Shown in pieces: positions 37,906 to 50,850 of a stretch of 64,000 nt of DNA; within the stretch, counting starts at the first letter, position 1, and the number at the start of each line of letters is the position of its first letter. The notes beneath the pieces were generated by a model. The model did not search any database. It worked only from the letters and a program-made list of their open reading frames with translations, and was not told the DNA's origin. The stretch covers positions 720,469 to 784,468 of the forward strand of contig VZSF01003599.1 in assembly GCA_013398295.1 (NCBI GenBank), given 5' to 3'. The position numbers and the translations under genes are program-made. The stretch is from Chionis minor (taxonomy: Eukaryota; Chordata; Aves; Charadriiformes; Chionididae).

Positions 37906-39384
37906 TGTAGCGCCTCTAAAATTACACTAAAATTACTGTGGATAACGAAACTTTCATCTGAATTCAGAGTTTACCATCTCCGTGTGATGGCAGTGAAGAG
38001 TTGTATAGTTTATTCTTGACTGGCTGATCTGAAGCATTCTGTATTTCTGATCACCGTTGCTTTCACAGAGCCACTAGATTTTGACCGCTGCAGGTTTCTG
38101 ACCTACAGTTTTGGAAAAGATGGTGCATTTTAAGTAGTTAAAATCTATTTCCAGCTCTTTTGCATTTGAAAGATCGTGGTCCTAAAAGAATATTTTGTAT
38201 TAGTTCTCTAGTTACCAGCACGAAAACTTTCAGAGGAACAGAGCTGACAAAAAACCTCTTGGAACAGCAGGTCATTTGGCAGATACTAAGTTCATTGTGC
38301 CTACTGCTGTGCTGTGGCAGGTTGAAGCAGCAAGACAAGAACCTGCGTGGAATATATTTACTCTTTACCTGTTCTGCTGTGGATTAAATGAGAACAGGTT
38401 TTTGGCTCTGAGCATCTGTGCATAAATTCAGTCTGAGTAGAAGGCAAGTTATGAAATGAGCTCTGAAAAATAATACTAAGCACAGCTAATTTTGAAAAAG
38501 GAATATAAATTGCTACCTTTTGAGCAGCCAAAGAAAATTAGGGGCTTGTGTGAGCTCTTAGATTTTGCCAGATTTTATATTGATTTGTGTTAAGGCTGGT
38601 TTTCTTAAAAGTTTGTTTCAAAACAGGTGTCAGCTCTATGCATTAAGAGGATATGTACTTTAATCTACGATGACTGCAGGTACAGAAAGCTGTGTAACAA
38701 CATTAGTTTAATCCACATTACCAGTATTCTCTCCCCGCTCCACCACCTATTTCTGACCTGAGGAGACTTTTCTGACCTTTCTTGCTCTCTGAATGTGATT
38801 CCATTTACATTGGCTAATGTGGGTGCTGATTGTGTGTTGGGGTCTGTGCTCAGATGATATGGAAACAGCTGTCAGGTTGATGCAGCTTTCAGTTACTGCC
38901 TGGCCTGGACCACATTTGAACCAGGCAGCTGGAGGAGAGATTGTCTTTTTTGTTTTACCAAATCTTGTGAGCGTAAGGATGACTGGGAAGGAGAGGGGAC
39001 AAGAGAACAAAAGTAAAGAATGCTAATTGTGTAAAGGGCAGGGGGGAAGTGGGAGAACTCCTAACAAATAGTAGTATGTCATTAAGGATAGTGCTTACTG
39101 TGCAAGAGAATCATCTTCCATGCTTGATGAGAGACAGCTCTCAGCCTGAGAGCCTCCCTGTAATGCTTTCCCAAAGTGCAGTGTGTACATTGCTAGAGTT
39201 TGCAGGCAGCTTCAAAGTGAAACTCAACCTACGTCTCTGAAAGCACACAAGCATGTAGATCTAAAATATACACCATTCTCTTTTGAAATTGGCTGCAGAG
39301 AGTTCCCACCGTTCTTTTCATGCGGGGGGGAGTCCCTGCAGAGGAACTGATTTCAAGCAACCCAGGATTCTTTGCTGTAGAGCA

Positions 39385-39485
39385 TGTGTGACATGAGACA
39401 AGTTAGTTATTCTGTCTGCTTTCCTGTACTGTAAAATAAGGAGAATAGCACATCTCTGCCTCACATAAACTCTTGGTGATAAGAA
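39385..39485 (+). repeat. MIR-like SINE remnant
   Basis: Segment order follows MIR: TGACATGAGACAAGTTAGTT, TTCCTGTACTGTAAAATAAG, GAGAATAGCACATCTCTGCC, TCACATAAACTCTTGGTGAT. The middle part (TGTAAAATAAGGAGAATAG) corresponds to the family's TGTAAAATGGGGATAATA. Confidence 0.6.
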
Positions 39486-40566
39486 CTCTAAGATATTGTG
39501 GCAGAGGAGAGGGATGCCTGATTATTGCAGAGAGCCACGGACTACCAAAGTATCTCAGGTAGTTTATCCCAAGTCAGGACTAAGGTGCACAGGCAGAGAA
39601 CACATGAGCAAAACTGTAGAGTGCCTCCACTAGAGCTGGTTCTAATTAGTCATTTTTATGAGCTCCAGAGTCAGACAAAAATGAGGAGCCCTCCCCTTGT
39701 GTAGTTTCCTGTTTGCTGGGTGCATGTAAAAGAGATCTGGCCCTGATATATGTTAATAATGAGCTGATAATGTAAGCCAGCTGAGAGATGTGGAGTTAGT
39801 CTGGTATGCTGCCAAGTGGGAGGTGAAAGTTCAGGAACTGACTCATGTTGCCAAGACCTGGTCCTGTGGAGAAGGTCTGCCCATTAATAGATTGAGTTTC
39901 TCATTAGGGCTACACAGCATATGCTTACAGCTTTTGGGTTTCAAGCTGAAACCCAATACCAGTAAAAGCCTGCTGAACAGAGCGGCAGATTTACTGGTAA
40001 ATAAAGGATTAAAGGAACACTTGGCAGAGTTGTTGGACTGGAAACCTGACTGGCCTTTGAAGATTTCTCCATATAGTAGGTCATCCCTTTAAGTTTATAC
40101 CAAGAAGAGACCTGTTCTGCTCTTTGCTGTGAAGCCCACAGGGCAGGAGTTTTACATAGTCTGCTCTGTATCCATCTAGGGTGTAGGATGCTTACATCTG
40201 TCTTAAATCAAATGCATGATATTGCCTCTAAAGTAGAACATCACAAATAAGTTGTTAGCTCAGCGGAGCCGGGTGTAAACAGGCTTCCCTACTTACCCAA
40301 CGCACAAGCCTTGTCTTTCCGTGGAGCACTAGTGCAAGTACCATGCATTAGTTCCCATAGTGAGCAGCTCAGCTTTTACAGCATCTCTAAAACTACTCGT
40401 GTTCACCTCCTTTTTTTGAAGGAGGATCTCCAGGAAATTAGCACAACTGCCTGCTTGGGTTACAGCATGTGATGTTTATTACAGCTGGCCGTGGATGGAG
40501 TTCATATGTGGCTAAACAGCTTTAGCAAACTGAAATGTGGAGAGGTTTAAATAGACTTATAAAAGG

Positions 40567-40578
40567 AAAAAAAAAAAA
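40567..40578. repeat. A12 homopolymer
   Basis: Run of 12 A preceded by AAAAGG. No retroposon body is recognised upstream. Confidence 0.85.
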
Positions 40579-43500
40579 TACATAGCAGTCCAAAAGCCCT
40601 ACAGCTGACAAGTGTTAATATAGTACTCCGGGACTTCAGGGTGGCATTGGCTTTATGTTTCTTCACTGAAAGCAAAAAATGATTCCCATTAAAGTTTTGG
40701 TTCTTGAATTTGCATGACATAATGGCTCTTGTACTCCTCTGCTTTAGCTGGCTTGCTTCACCTGGGGAAACATGGATTCAAAAGCGACTGCAGGATGGGC
40801 ATTGTAAACTGGTCAGTATAGTAATAGTTTCCTTTTTCTTTTAATTAATCTGAGTGCATTCTTTTATTAACTAATGAAGGAGACAAAACTGCAAATGTGG
40901 AGGCAGCAATGAATTTTAGCTAACCTCTCTTCCAACAGAAGGGTTTCCTTTGTTCCTGCGTGCCCAGAAGCCACAGGCATCTTTAATCATAGCTGAAATC
41001 CTATTGTCCTGATCCGATAGCCGTGCTAGTCTACAGTCTTTTCTGATGTAAGACATCTGGCTTCACTGAAGTTACAACAGGGAGAAGGTATCTGGCTTTT
41101 TCCTCACTCAAACATGACATGACCAGTCAGTGTGAGAGTTAGTTCAAGAGCTGGATTTACAGTTTATTGTATAGAAATGGACTGTATTTATGTGTGCACA
41201 TAATAGTGTGTGCACAAATAATATTGCATGCATGCTTGCATAAATACATATTTCATTATGATACATACTATTGTCATTACATAAAGAACTATAGTATTTC
41301 TTTTATGTAAATAAGAATGAGCAAAAGAATTTTTCCAACTCCAAAGCAGCCTATATCAGACAGTATAGGCCAAGCTGTGGTTGCAGAGTCCACTGGGGAA
41401 TTAAATTTACAGTCAGTGATGAAATTTCTGTGGCAGAAAGACTTTTCTAAGAAACTCTGCCTGGGAATTGAGCAGTTGGCATCCAGTATGGATCAACGTG
41501 GGAAAATGCAGGTGGGGATGCAGAAGCACGCGACAGGCTTATTTGTGTGTTACTGCAGGAGTGCAACAGGCCTCCCTCCCAAGTGCTAGCGCAGAGCGTC
41601 ACCGCTGCTGACAGTGGGGACAACCATGTGTGGTGGCTCAGGAATGCTGCAGGGCACAGTGAAAGCTGTGTGTGAAGCCAGGGTCTCACAGCCTCTTGGA
41701 CTTTGTGTGTGCCTTGCTCTTGCGGCATTGCACCGAAAGCAGAGCCCTGAACACTTCGGATTAAATCAGCAGCTTTTATTCAGCTGTAACCCCGTCTTCT
41801 GCTCCTAGTCTCTTTGTCACCAGAGCTGATGTGGTGGCCTGCTGCAAAGCCAACATGTGTTAGTGCAGCCGATGCTGCCAGTAGTGAGTGGACAGCATTT
41901 GCTGTACTGAGACATCTTTAGCCAGCCACATCAGCTTCTCTGTCCCTTAGAGGGCAGATTAAAACACTCCTAATGCTTAAGAGCATAAATCCTGAGGAGA
42001 TCTTATGTAAACATATTCAGTGAGCACTCATTAATTTCCCTTAGGAGCCAGGCTGAATGAGGATGATTTTCAAAGAAAGGGAAAAATTAATTTTAGCTTT
42101 AAGGACTGCACCTGTTGGAAAAAATTGTAGGAAGCACTCTGTGTTTTAACCGTGTGAATTAGGATCTGTGGCAGGGGCATGGGGGAGGAGGAAGGTTTGG
42201 AAGTTATTTTAGGAAAGGACAAAAATAGTACTTTCAAAATCTATGACAAGGCTCTATTTCATTGATTTGCAGGGAGGTCTTGATGATTCTTGAGCAACAG
42301 CACTTTTAGGAGCATGACACATTCAACCTCTTAGAAAGATGGTACAAGTCATTTGCCCTGCACAATTTTGTGGCACTCAGCATAACAGACTTGCATGCCT
42401 CATTGCCATTTGTCTTTGCCAATGACTTTAAGGACACTTAAGAAGCAACAGTAAGGTAGGATTCTTAGAAACGACTTCTGTTTTCTATCAGTCCCAGAAG
42501 ATACAGATTTACTCTACTGTACCTTCAGAGATGTGCAGCTCAGTTTTGCCTCATTCATTAATGCACTCCATCATTCCTTCTTGAAGACTCACCAGACTGT
42601 TGCTCTGCTTTGTACACTGGATCCAGGTTCTTGTAAGGTATCTTCATCTTAGGCATGCCTTGTTTTTTGGCTTCTAAACTTATTCCTTTGGTACAAACTT
42701 TGTCTTGGAAAGAAGAATTTACTCTCATTGGCTTCTGCGTCCTAATTCCAAAACTGTAATTGCCAGATGTGTCTTCTCCCAGACACTCTCCTCAGGTATG
42801 ACACAGATGGTGCGTCTTGATTTGACCCTTTCTAGGCAGGTTATAGCAAGACAATTAAGAGCAAATAAAAAGGCTTTAGAGAGGGACTTCTAAATCATCC
42901 TCTGCCTTAAACAATAAAACCAGAATTAAACACGTGTACATAATTCTTGTGCATTTCCTCATTATGATGTAGAATTTTGTCAGGTCTGCTTGTGTCCTTC
43001 TGGAGGATTCCTTCTTCTGTATCTTGTTTTCTCTCTTGTAGTCTTGACTTTCCCATACCCACTACTAACACCACCACCACTGTAGCTTTGTTCTTCCTGC
43101 CATTTCTTCAGCCACTCACTTCTCTGCAGATACCACCTTAAAAACAGCCCTTAGAGGTGCTGTGACCACAGGAACACCAGTGCTCTAACCATCCCTTTTA
43201 ATTAATCCCTGGGAAAGAAGGTGTTTAACCAGATAGATTTCCGCTTGGGTTCTGTCCTGCTGCTGTTCTGGTATGATGAGTTGCTTTGTGCTCTGTGACA
43301 AAGAATTACTTGGAGGTTAAAGGTGATGCTGAGTTCATTTCCCAAACGGGCAAAGCTATACCCCATCCCCTCAGCCTCGTTTCTCAATTAAGCTCCTCAT
43401 AAATCCTCATTGCATTTTTGAAATGGAGATGATTAGCAGGGTTGTAGCCAGGATATTGGGATATTCTGGCATGTTTTAAGTCACAGCAGGCATGCATGCA

Positions 43501-46000
43501 AGTATTTAATACGTGCAAGTATCAATAATGTGCATGCATCATGTCTGTTACTCTTCCAAATTCCTCCATGGAGAAGGAGGAGAGAGTGAAGAAGGATAAG
43601 TGTTTGTCTTCACTCTGAAATTAAATTGTCATATAAATAATAAACTTTTTTTCAGAATGCAATTCCAAAAAATCTTTGGAGCTGGGACAACGTTAGTGTA
43701 GCACGTAGCAATTTTTCTGACTTTTATGGAACTTTATTGATTTATGCTAATGGTGAAACTTTCCTAAGGGTGAAATTCTGCAGCAGTTAAAGCTAACTTA
43801 AGTTAGTACTTCCGTGGTCTTTCTTCTCTACAAATTAGATATTTTACACCAAACTTGCATAAATTCCTGGAGACACTAGGTTGCACAGATTGAGGCACTT
43901 AGTTATTGCTTGGAGAAGTTGACAGACAAGAGTCTAATCTTGGAAGCATTTGCTACCTTGTCTTGCCAAGTTTTGTACACTAATGGTAAGACTTTTACAT
44001 CCTATTACCTCCTTAGACTGTCTTGCTTTGATGCTTCCACCTGATAGACGTGCAGTGTAATGCCGCTGTCTCGGGCTTCATGTGCCACATGCAGCTGGTT
44101 GGATGTATCTGCCATCTGCTGTGTTAGATGTCCCCGGAATGCAAACCAGCACAAATGCACCACTGCTTTAGGCAGTCACCAACATCTTTTCCGTGTAACT
44201 CTGTGTGTGGATCCTGAGCGAAAGGTACCTTGAGAGGTCTGCTACCAAGCTCGAGCTTTGTGGATTCTGGACGTAAATTAAGGCAAACAAAACAAGGGAT
44301 TGTACAAGTACTTGGTAAGACGACAGAAACAGCTTTTACTAATAACATTTTTCTTCCTCTGAAAAGTAAAGCTCCCTCAAGACCAGAAGATAGGAAGTTG
44401 GAGTTTTATTGAAGGCAGTTGTTTAAAACTACTGCTAATCCAAGTCAAATACCCCTTCAGTCCCTTATCAGTGCTCTTGTGTAAATGCTCTCATTATGAT
44501 GACAGGTCTAAGGAAAGTGCTATTGAAGAAACGAAACCGCTTTCCGGGAGGGGTTTTGCTGTGTCGAAAGTATCTCAGGGTCGCCCATGGATGGTCTGGA
44601 GCACAGAAAACTCTGTCGTGTAAACAAAACCCCGAGGAATCCATGTAGTAGTTGGTACATTACTGGGCCTGCAGGTAACTCGGGTTGCCTCTAAAACATA
44701 GGGTGCTTATGTTAAGGAACAGCTAGTAGTGCTAAAAGCTTATTTCAGCATTTCCAGTGGCGTGGGGCTTCATGGTGTATTTTAAATACGTGATCTTGAA
44801 AACAGTTCTTTTCCCGGATGTGACGCCCGAACCTGCAACTCTTTTTTTGTCAGAAATTCCTCTTGCTGCAAAGTGTTCCCATTGGCTTGCATGGGATTAT
44901 TGGCTGTTTACAGGTGCAAGTTTAAATTGGCCAAAATTTAAAAAAAATCATGCAGCTTCTGACATGTTTCTTATCAGTCTATGTGTAAAGGAGGTTTGGA
45001 AATGGAAGGATTGGATTTGTGGATAACAACATCAAATGAGTCTAGAGATGTCTGACTCCTGTGCTTGGCTTTGATAGAAACTCCTGGAAAACTCAATTTA
45101 GTTACAGTGCCCCAGTTCCCAATCTAGGTAGTGGGAAAAATTCCTCCATCTGTTGTGTATATAACTGCCGAGGTGGGATGGTAAGTCTGGGAGGGGTTTA
45201 TTTCATGGCAGAGCCCCAGACCCTGAGCGTAGAAGCCCTGAAACGTGAGATGCCAGTTGTGAACACATCAAGATGTATGCTTCAAGTACGTTATGAACCC
45301 CAAGGAAAACCTGCTTCAGATCTGATGGTAAATCCTTTTTTTCATTTTCAGCCCTGGAATTATTTGTTGCCAGGTTATACCTAGCTCTTTGAATGAAACC
45401 CCTTATACTTCCATAATGCAGAGCACAATGGAGACTGAGTCTCAGTGTGGGCCTTTTGGTATTAATGCAATACAAAGTCCTGTTGTTTATGTTGCCCGTT
45501 GGCTTTATTTTTAATTAGCCTCTCAAAATACACCTGTTTACAAGAAAAATTATTCTTCCTTTTTCTTACTGAGTGAGTAAGGGGAAAAGCATTCTACCTA
45601 ATTTATTGAGTCCTCTGTGTCTTCTTTCTACACGTGTATAGCTGGAAGCTCCACCCTGCACAGATCTGAGCACTACTTGTGCTGAGCTTTGTACGCTTGG
45701 TTCTTGTTGATTTTTGTGGCAGTGCAGAGTGCTGACCAAATTGCACCATTCAGGCTCTAGGACCCTAATCTCTTTTTAAACAAGGAGCCTCTGTAAAGCA
45801 ATCTAATGTCTAAACAGAGAAGTGAGTGCCTATCAGCATCTAATAAAGACTTAAAGAGCAGAGGAAAGCACAGCGCTATTAAAAAATTGAGAAAGAGACA
45901 CAGGACAATGAATTGATACATTGCCAAGGCCAAAACTATTTTTTTCATGTTTGTAACTTGCTTCCTACAGGTTTCCATTTTTATGATACTTTCAGTAATT

Positions 46001-46030
46001 AAAAAAAAAAAAAAAAGAAAGAAAAAAGAA
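46001..46030. repeat. A-rich tract (A16 then GAAAGAAAAAAGAA)
   Basis: Sixteen A followed by a purine-only GAAAG-type tail. On the minus strand it reads as a long T/C tract, which is why a spurious hydrophobic frame appears there. Confidence 0.9.
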
Positions 46031-46427
46031 TCTGTGATATTCATTTAACTGATCATTGCAACATTGTGGCCAAGGCTTAAAATTTTATGGGATGTTTTGT
46101 GAGCCATCTTGTAGGGCTAAATTTGAGACATCCTCTGTAGAGGCCTGTCTTTCTCCTAATTGTACTCCCATGAAAATTAGACCTCTTCAGCAGAATGTCG
46201 TCAATGACATACAAACAGTCCAGATCTTTCTAAAGTTACTGGTCCAGTTAGAAAATCTTGACCGTATTGTCTATTTGTTGCTCACTCTGTGACTTCCACT
46301 GGGTTATTTTTGCCTGCTTTCAAGAAATAATAATGGTAATAATTAAAAAAGCCAGTGTTTCACCTAGTCTTTTCTCTGATTAACTCAATGTGCTTTTTAA
46401 TCACAAGTCAATCAAACTTAGTAATAG

Positions 46428-46530
46428 CTTCTCTCATTTCATAGCTAGAGAAACTGGGTTGCAGAGGTTTCCTATGGCTACCATACGTTTTCAATGGAGC
46501 TGGGAATGAGCTCTGGGGTCCTAAATCCTT
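46428..46530 (-). repeat. MIR-like SINE remnant, antisense
   Basis: TCTCATTTCATAGCTAGAGA followed by AACTGGGTTGCAGAGGTT corresponds to the MIR antisense CTCATTTTATAGATGAGGAAACTGAGGC..AGAGGTT, and the block ends in GGAGCTGGGAATGAGCTCTG, as MIR does (GAGCTGGGAATTGAAC). Confidence 0.6.
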
Positions 46531-48534
46531 CTCTTCATCTCTACAGCTATCAGATAAAATCAGCTTAAGTGTTACTTGCTTTGGACTCTTAGTGCTGACA
46601 CAATGAGTGAATGCAGAATCCATGGAGTTCCCCACAATGAGGCAAACGGCGTTGGAACGAAAGGCCATCATATGACATTTTACCTACTGTATGTTGCTCA
46701 CAGGACGCTGACATTTGCAGCTTCTGGCAAGGGGAAGAAAGTCTGAATACTTGAATAGGGTCTATATAGAAGTTTTCTAAACCTTATCTCTTAACAAAAG
46801 CTTTCATTAGTGGAAATTCGAGTTCCAGATATTTACCTTTGCTTCTAAACAGTAAACTAGCTTAAATATGTCAGATGGCCTCAGCAGTGCAGACAGTCAG
46901 TAATGTCAGCTCTGGGAGTGGGAGTGATTTCTGAAACCTTCACTGACCTTTGCATATACACTGTTGTTTTACAGACTTTTAAGGTCATCAACCAGTCTCG
47001 GAAAACAGTTTATAGATTTCAGTCCTGAATGTCAGACAGTCTTTGACTAACATGTCTCAGTTACATGAATTGAGGGTGATAGAGAAGATAAGTTTGGAAT
47101 AAAAGGATATTTTGGAATTTCTGCAGTCAAAGGGTTAGATATATAGAACTGTGACCATCAAAAATTGGAGCTTGTAGGCTGTCATGTAAAAATTGGAAAT
47201 GTGTTTCTAACGTGCAGTTTCCTGAAAGTTTTCCTTGTGTTTTCAAATTAGCCTTTAAAGACTCTCCTTTCTGTCTGTGAAAAGGCTGTATGTCAGAAAA
47301 CAGATATTTGTAGTTTATACACGCGTGCCCGTCGTGTCAGTAATCTTGAGGAAAATGGAACAACCTGACAGATGTTGGTTAATGCTTTATAATGCAGAGG
47401 TCTAATCCTGGTTTCTGATAGATAAATACTGAAACAAGGAGTTTTACATGTAGTTAATGACATTACTGTAGATGGTCTGCATCTTTCCAAACATTCAAAT
47501 CGTCAGTTGACGTCTGGATAAGTTCCTGGCCTCTGTGCCTTAATCACACACTATATGAAATATTTATTTTTTTATCCACTTTGAATTCCCATTCAGTTTC
47601 AGTGAACATCCCTTTCTTTTTTTAAAGAAGTGCAGAAGTTCCTGGTGTAGCTTTGTTCATTCATTTTTTTAGGTGCTTTTATCATTTTCCAAACAGTTCT
47701 GAACTGACCCTGTTCTGCCTCTGCTGGAGAGGAACAGGGGAAGCATTCACTTCTGTAGTAAATCCACGAATGTTGGTGGAGATTTAGTGAAGATTTTGGC
47801 TGCAGAAAGATACAAAGTATAATTTCATTAAGGATATACTCTCAGTATGGGAGAGAGGCCTATTTAATAGAATATTGTTACAGTTTTTCATTTAACAATA
47901 TGCTGAATGAAATAAGTTAATCTGTCCCACTGAAATAAAATAGGAAATTAACTTATTCAAAATAACTGATTACAGTGTCTCCTGACAATCTTTATGTGGA
48001 TGTGGTTCAACTGAAGTCTGATCTTGACTAAACAAAGTTCCATCTACACCCGGACTTGATTGCCAAGGCTGTGTACTCCCATATATGTGAATAGGAATAT
48101 ACCATCCCAGGTCAATCAATAAAATACTGCAGTTATAAACTTATGCTTTGACTTCAAGTCTCAGTTTAATGAAACCTGGATTCTAAAAAGAACTGAGAAA
48201 ATAATTTTGTTAGCAATCATTTATTTGACAAAATTGCCCTCATTGAGTGCTCCCAGAATATTTGAGAATAGGCTGCAATTTCCCCCAGATTTTGGTGTAT
48301 GTATTTCTTTGACAGATTTGTTTCCATGCTTTGTTTTTAACTTCACAAATTGGTCTCAAGCATTCACTGTAAGCATTTGACACTTGACATTGCCTATGTG
48401 CAATTAGTCAGTCTCTCTGTTCTCTCACTGGGTGCGAAAGCGTATCTGATGGGTAAAGCATGAGAAATAGAAAACGTGGCTTCTGCAATTACCCTGTCAT
48501 GCAGGTTTTCCAGTTGGTTTTTTTTGGTTTTGAT

Positions 48535-48800
48535 GGTCATAGAGCTATAGATTTTTAAGCCAGAAAGCAGTATGAGGCTTCAGTTATCCCTGTAGTTAAA
48601 CAGTAACTTGTGCTGAGAAAAAATACCTTTCAGAAAGGCATCCAGTTTTGATGTGAAGACATGGACGAGCCATTGCTCCCATCTGTAGTTTGTTGCAATG
48701 GTTGATCAACCTCATCGTTAAAAATATGTTCCATATTCTGAATTTGAGCTTGTTTGTTATTAAGTTCCACCCAGCCTTTCTAACAGCAAAATTCCTTTTT
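48535..48800 (-). repeat. Old CR1-like LINE fragment, antisense
   Basis: Colinear with an ancient sauropsid CR1 type read in antisense: ATAGATTTTTAAGCCAGAAAG, CTTTCAGAAAGGCATCCAGT, TTTGATGTGAAGACATGGAC, TTGTTGCAATGGTTGATCAACC, CTCATCGTTAAAAATATGTTCC, TGAATTTGAGCTTGTTTG and CCACCCAGCCTTTC. The same order occurs in many turtle and crocodilian copies. The 99-codon frame across it is a by-product of the repeat, not a gene. Confidence 0.7.
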
Positions 48801-49368
48801 CTAGATGTTAAGGAAAGGGAACTTGGAGGGGATGAGAGTACAACTAAGGTTGTTCTGAAGTCTAAATTGATATTCACAGACACTTATTTCTTGCAGTATT
48901 TGCTGAGCTCTAGTTCTAAGCAGAATACTTGCTACAAAGACTTTCTACACTCTGAAGTCACCAAGTGTGGTGTCAGTATAGAAAATTAAGGGAAAATGAA
49001 CCAGAAAACATAGCTGTTGACATTTTGTGGTGAAGGAAACATCTGCACTGATTTAAGTGCATCTTTTCTACTTTTATGCTTTCCCTACTCTCTGTTTCCT
49101 GAGCTGGAATACATGATTTGCGGTGCAGGAGCAGGGCAGGTTTGTAGTCACAGAGGAGAATTCAAGGCTGAGGACTTTTTGTGAGAGGATGTATGCCACA
49201 CTTACAGTACAGTCAGCCTCTCTGGGTGTAGGGACAGCATGAGAATAGGAGCCCATGTAAAGAGAAGAGATAATATTTACAGGATTTGCAGAATTTTATG
49301 TGGTGGTGGTGCTGTAAATTAATACTAGGGTTTTTTTCTTAGAACTGTAGTGGCATGGAATTTGGGCC

Positions 49369-49382
49369 AAAAAAAAAAAAAA
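49369..49382. repeat. A14 homopolymer
   Basis: Run of 14 A preceded by TTTGGGCC. No retroposon body recognised. Confidence 0.9.
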
Positions 49383-50780
49383 TCAATATTGGTACAGCAT
49401 TCAATTATAGCTACATTTAGGAATGGAGGAACAAGGTGGTGGGTAAAGCTGTTATAAAACAAAGGAGAAGATCCTGCCTTACAGAATTCTTGGTGGAAGC
49501 TTCAGCTGTACTGATGTGCTTAGGGTAATAGAAGACAGGGAGTTAGAAATTTGTCTACCACTTTTCATATAGTTTGTTTCCTGGAAAGAGTAATTATAAA
49601 CGTGCCTTTGTGAGGGCTGTACAAGGTGCAGAGAAAGCTTCTCACATTATTCCTCCTTTGTATAGGCAGATGTCTTCTGCATCTCACTGGCTTTCTCTGG
49701 CTAGGAGCCTTCTGGCTGAGGGGACAGGCAGATGGTTTCCTTGAAGGCTCAGTGGCTCATCAAACATCAGTCAGTAAAGATACATGGCCGTTGGCCAGTA
49801 ATCTCCCACCCACAATCTAAACCCTTAATTCCCAGTCCAAAAGAAAGTTGTTTCAAACCAACCTCGTAAAAAAAATGGCTTAAAAATACTAAGCTTTTAT
49901 GACTGCTCCAGTGAATCCAGCACCCAGGGCTCCAGCTCCATATGAAATCCCCCCCCAAAGAAAATTCCTCTCGCACTGGAATCCAAGAAATAATAACACA
50001 GATCAGAATTCACCTTTTCATATCCAGCTCCAAAAATGAACTTGCTAGGTTATAGGAATTTGAGCTGGAGTGTCACACTGGAGCTGGTGATGTGCTTAAC
50101 AGATGCCTGTTTGGGTTCAGATGAAGTGCTGCAGGAGCATATGATGCCAGAAGAAGGATTAAAAAGTCACCGGGCTGTTAGAAAGGAGGAGTAATTACTT
50201 GTAAGCCTTAACTTTTGTTCTTGGCTAATACTGGCTTTGTTTGATGGTTCTTAATCTTTTCCATGCTGGACTTCATCTCTGGACAAGTCGTAAACTCTTG
50301 TTTGATAATGTAGAAGGGTAAAGCACTCACTGCCTTCTTGTAAGTCAGCCCTGCTGTAATCGGAGTTAGTCTGCAGTACAGAAATGGTGTTTCTGCATTT
50401 CCTTTCTCACCCTTGCCCGTATTCTTGATTTCCATTTCACTTTGTAAAAGCCCTCGTGACATGGGAATTTCACTTAATTTGAACCCAATTGGAAGGTCAA
50501 CAAGCATCTTTCTTTAAGAATCAGGACTCTTAGATGAAGCATCCAGGGTTTTCTCAGGATATTTACACCCTTCAGCTAAATTGTTTGAGGAAGTTCCACT
50601 TCCGTGATGTGATTTGGTTATATTTGTATAAATGTGCTTATCACACTCCTGTCACAGAGCCCCAGTTCCATTTTACTGAAACACTTGTGCCCACATCAGT
50701 AGCTGAACTGGCAGTAAAATATTGCTCCCGCAACTGATACTGTCATAGGGATAAAATGCTTAAACTTACACCTTGCTTTA

Positions 50781-50850
50781 ACATGAACCTCTGGAAGTGT
50801 GTTCCAGTGACTGAGCAGAAAAAAAGTTTAAAACTGCTCTGGAGCACCTG
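50781..50850 (-). repeat. Possible CR1-like relic, antisense
   Basis: AACCTCTGGAAGTGTGTTCC then AGTGACTGAGCAGAAAAAAAG has the word order of the CR1 antisense stretch ACCTCCCTGGGCAGCCTGTTCCAGTG..TGACC..AGAAA. Short and diverged. Confidence 0.3.

Larger units (their letters stand above)
30958..48534 (+). other. Intronic sequence, no gene recognised
   Basis: Open frames stay near 120 codons or below on both strands with no recognisable product. Contents: A12 runs at 33008-33019 and 40567-40578, a triple CTTAAGT repeat at 36905-36935, MIR-like remnants near 37.9, 39.4 and 46.5 kb, direct and inverted GCATGC-type words near 43.49-43.54 kb, and an A-rich tract at 46001-46030. 44.52-44.65 kb is modestly CpG-enriched but carries no promoter or exon I can support. 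Confidence 0.55.

Noticed and set aside
45757..46044. 95-codon minus-strand frame with a poly-Phe hydrophobic N-terminus resembling a membrane segment
   Set aside because: The Phe run is only the translation of the A-rich tract at 46001-46030 read in reverse.
48690..48989. 99-codon plus-strand frame with hydrophobic start
   Set aside because: Largely made from an old antisense CR1-like repeat, so not a gene.
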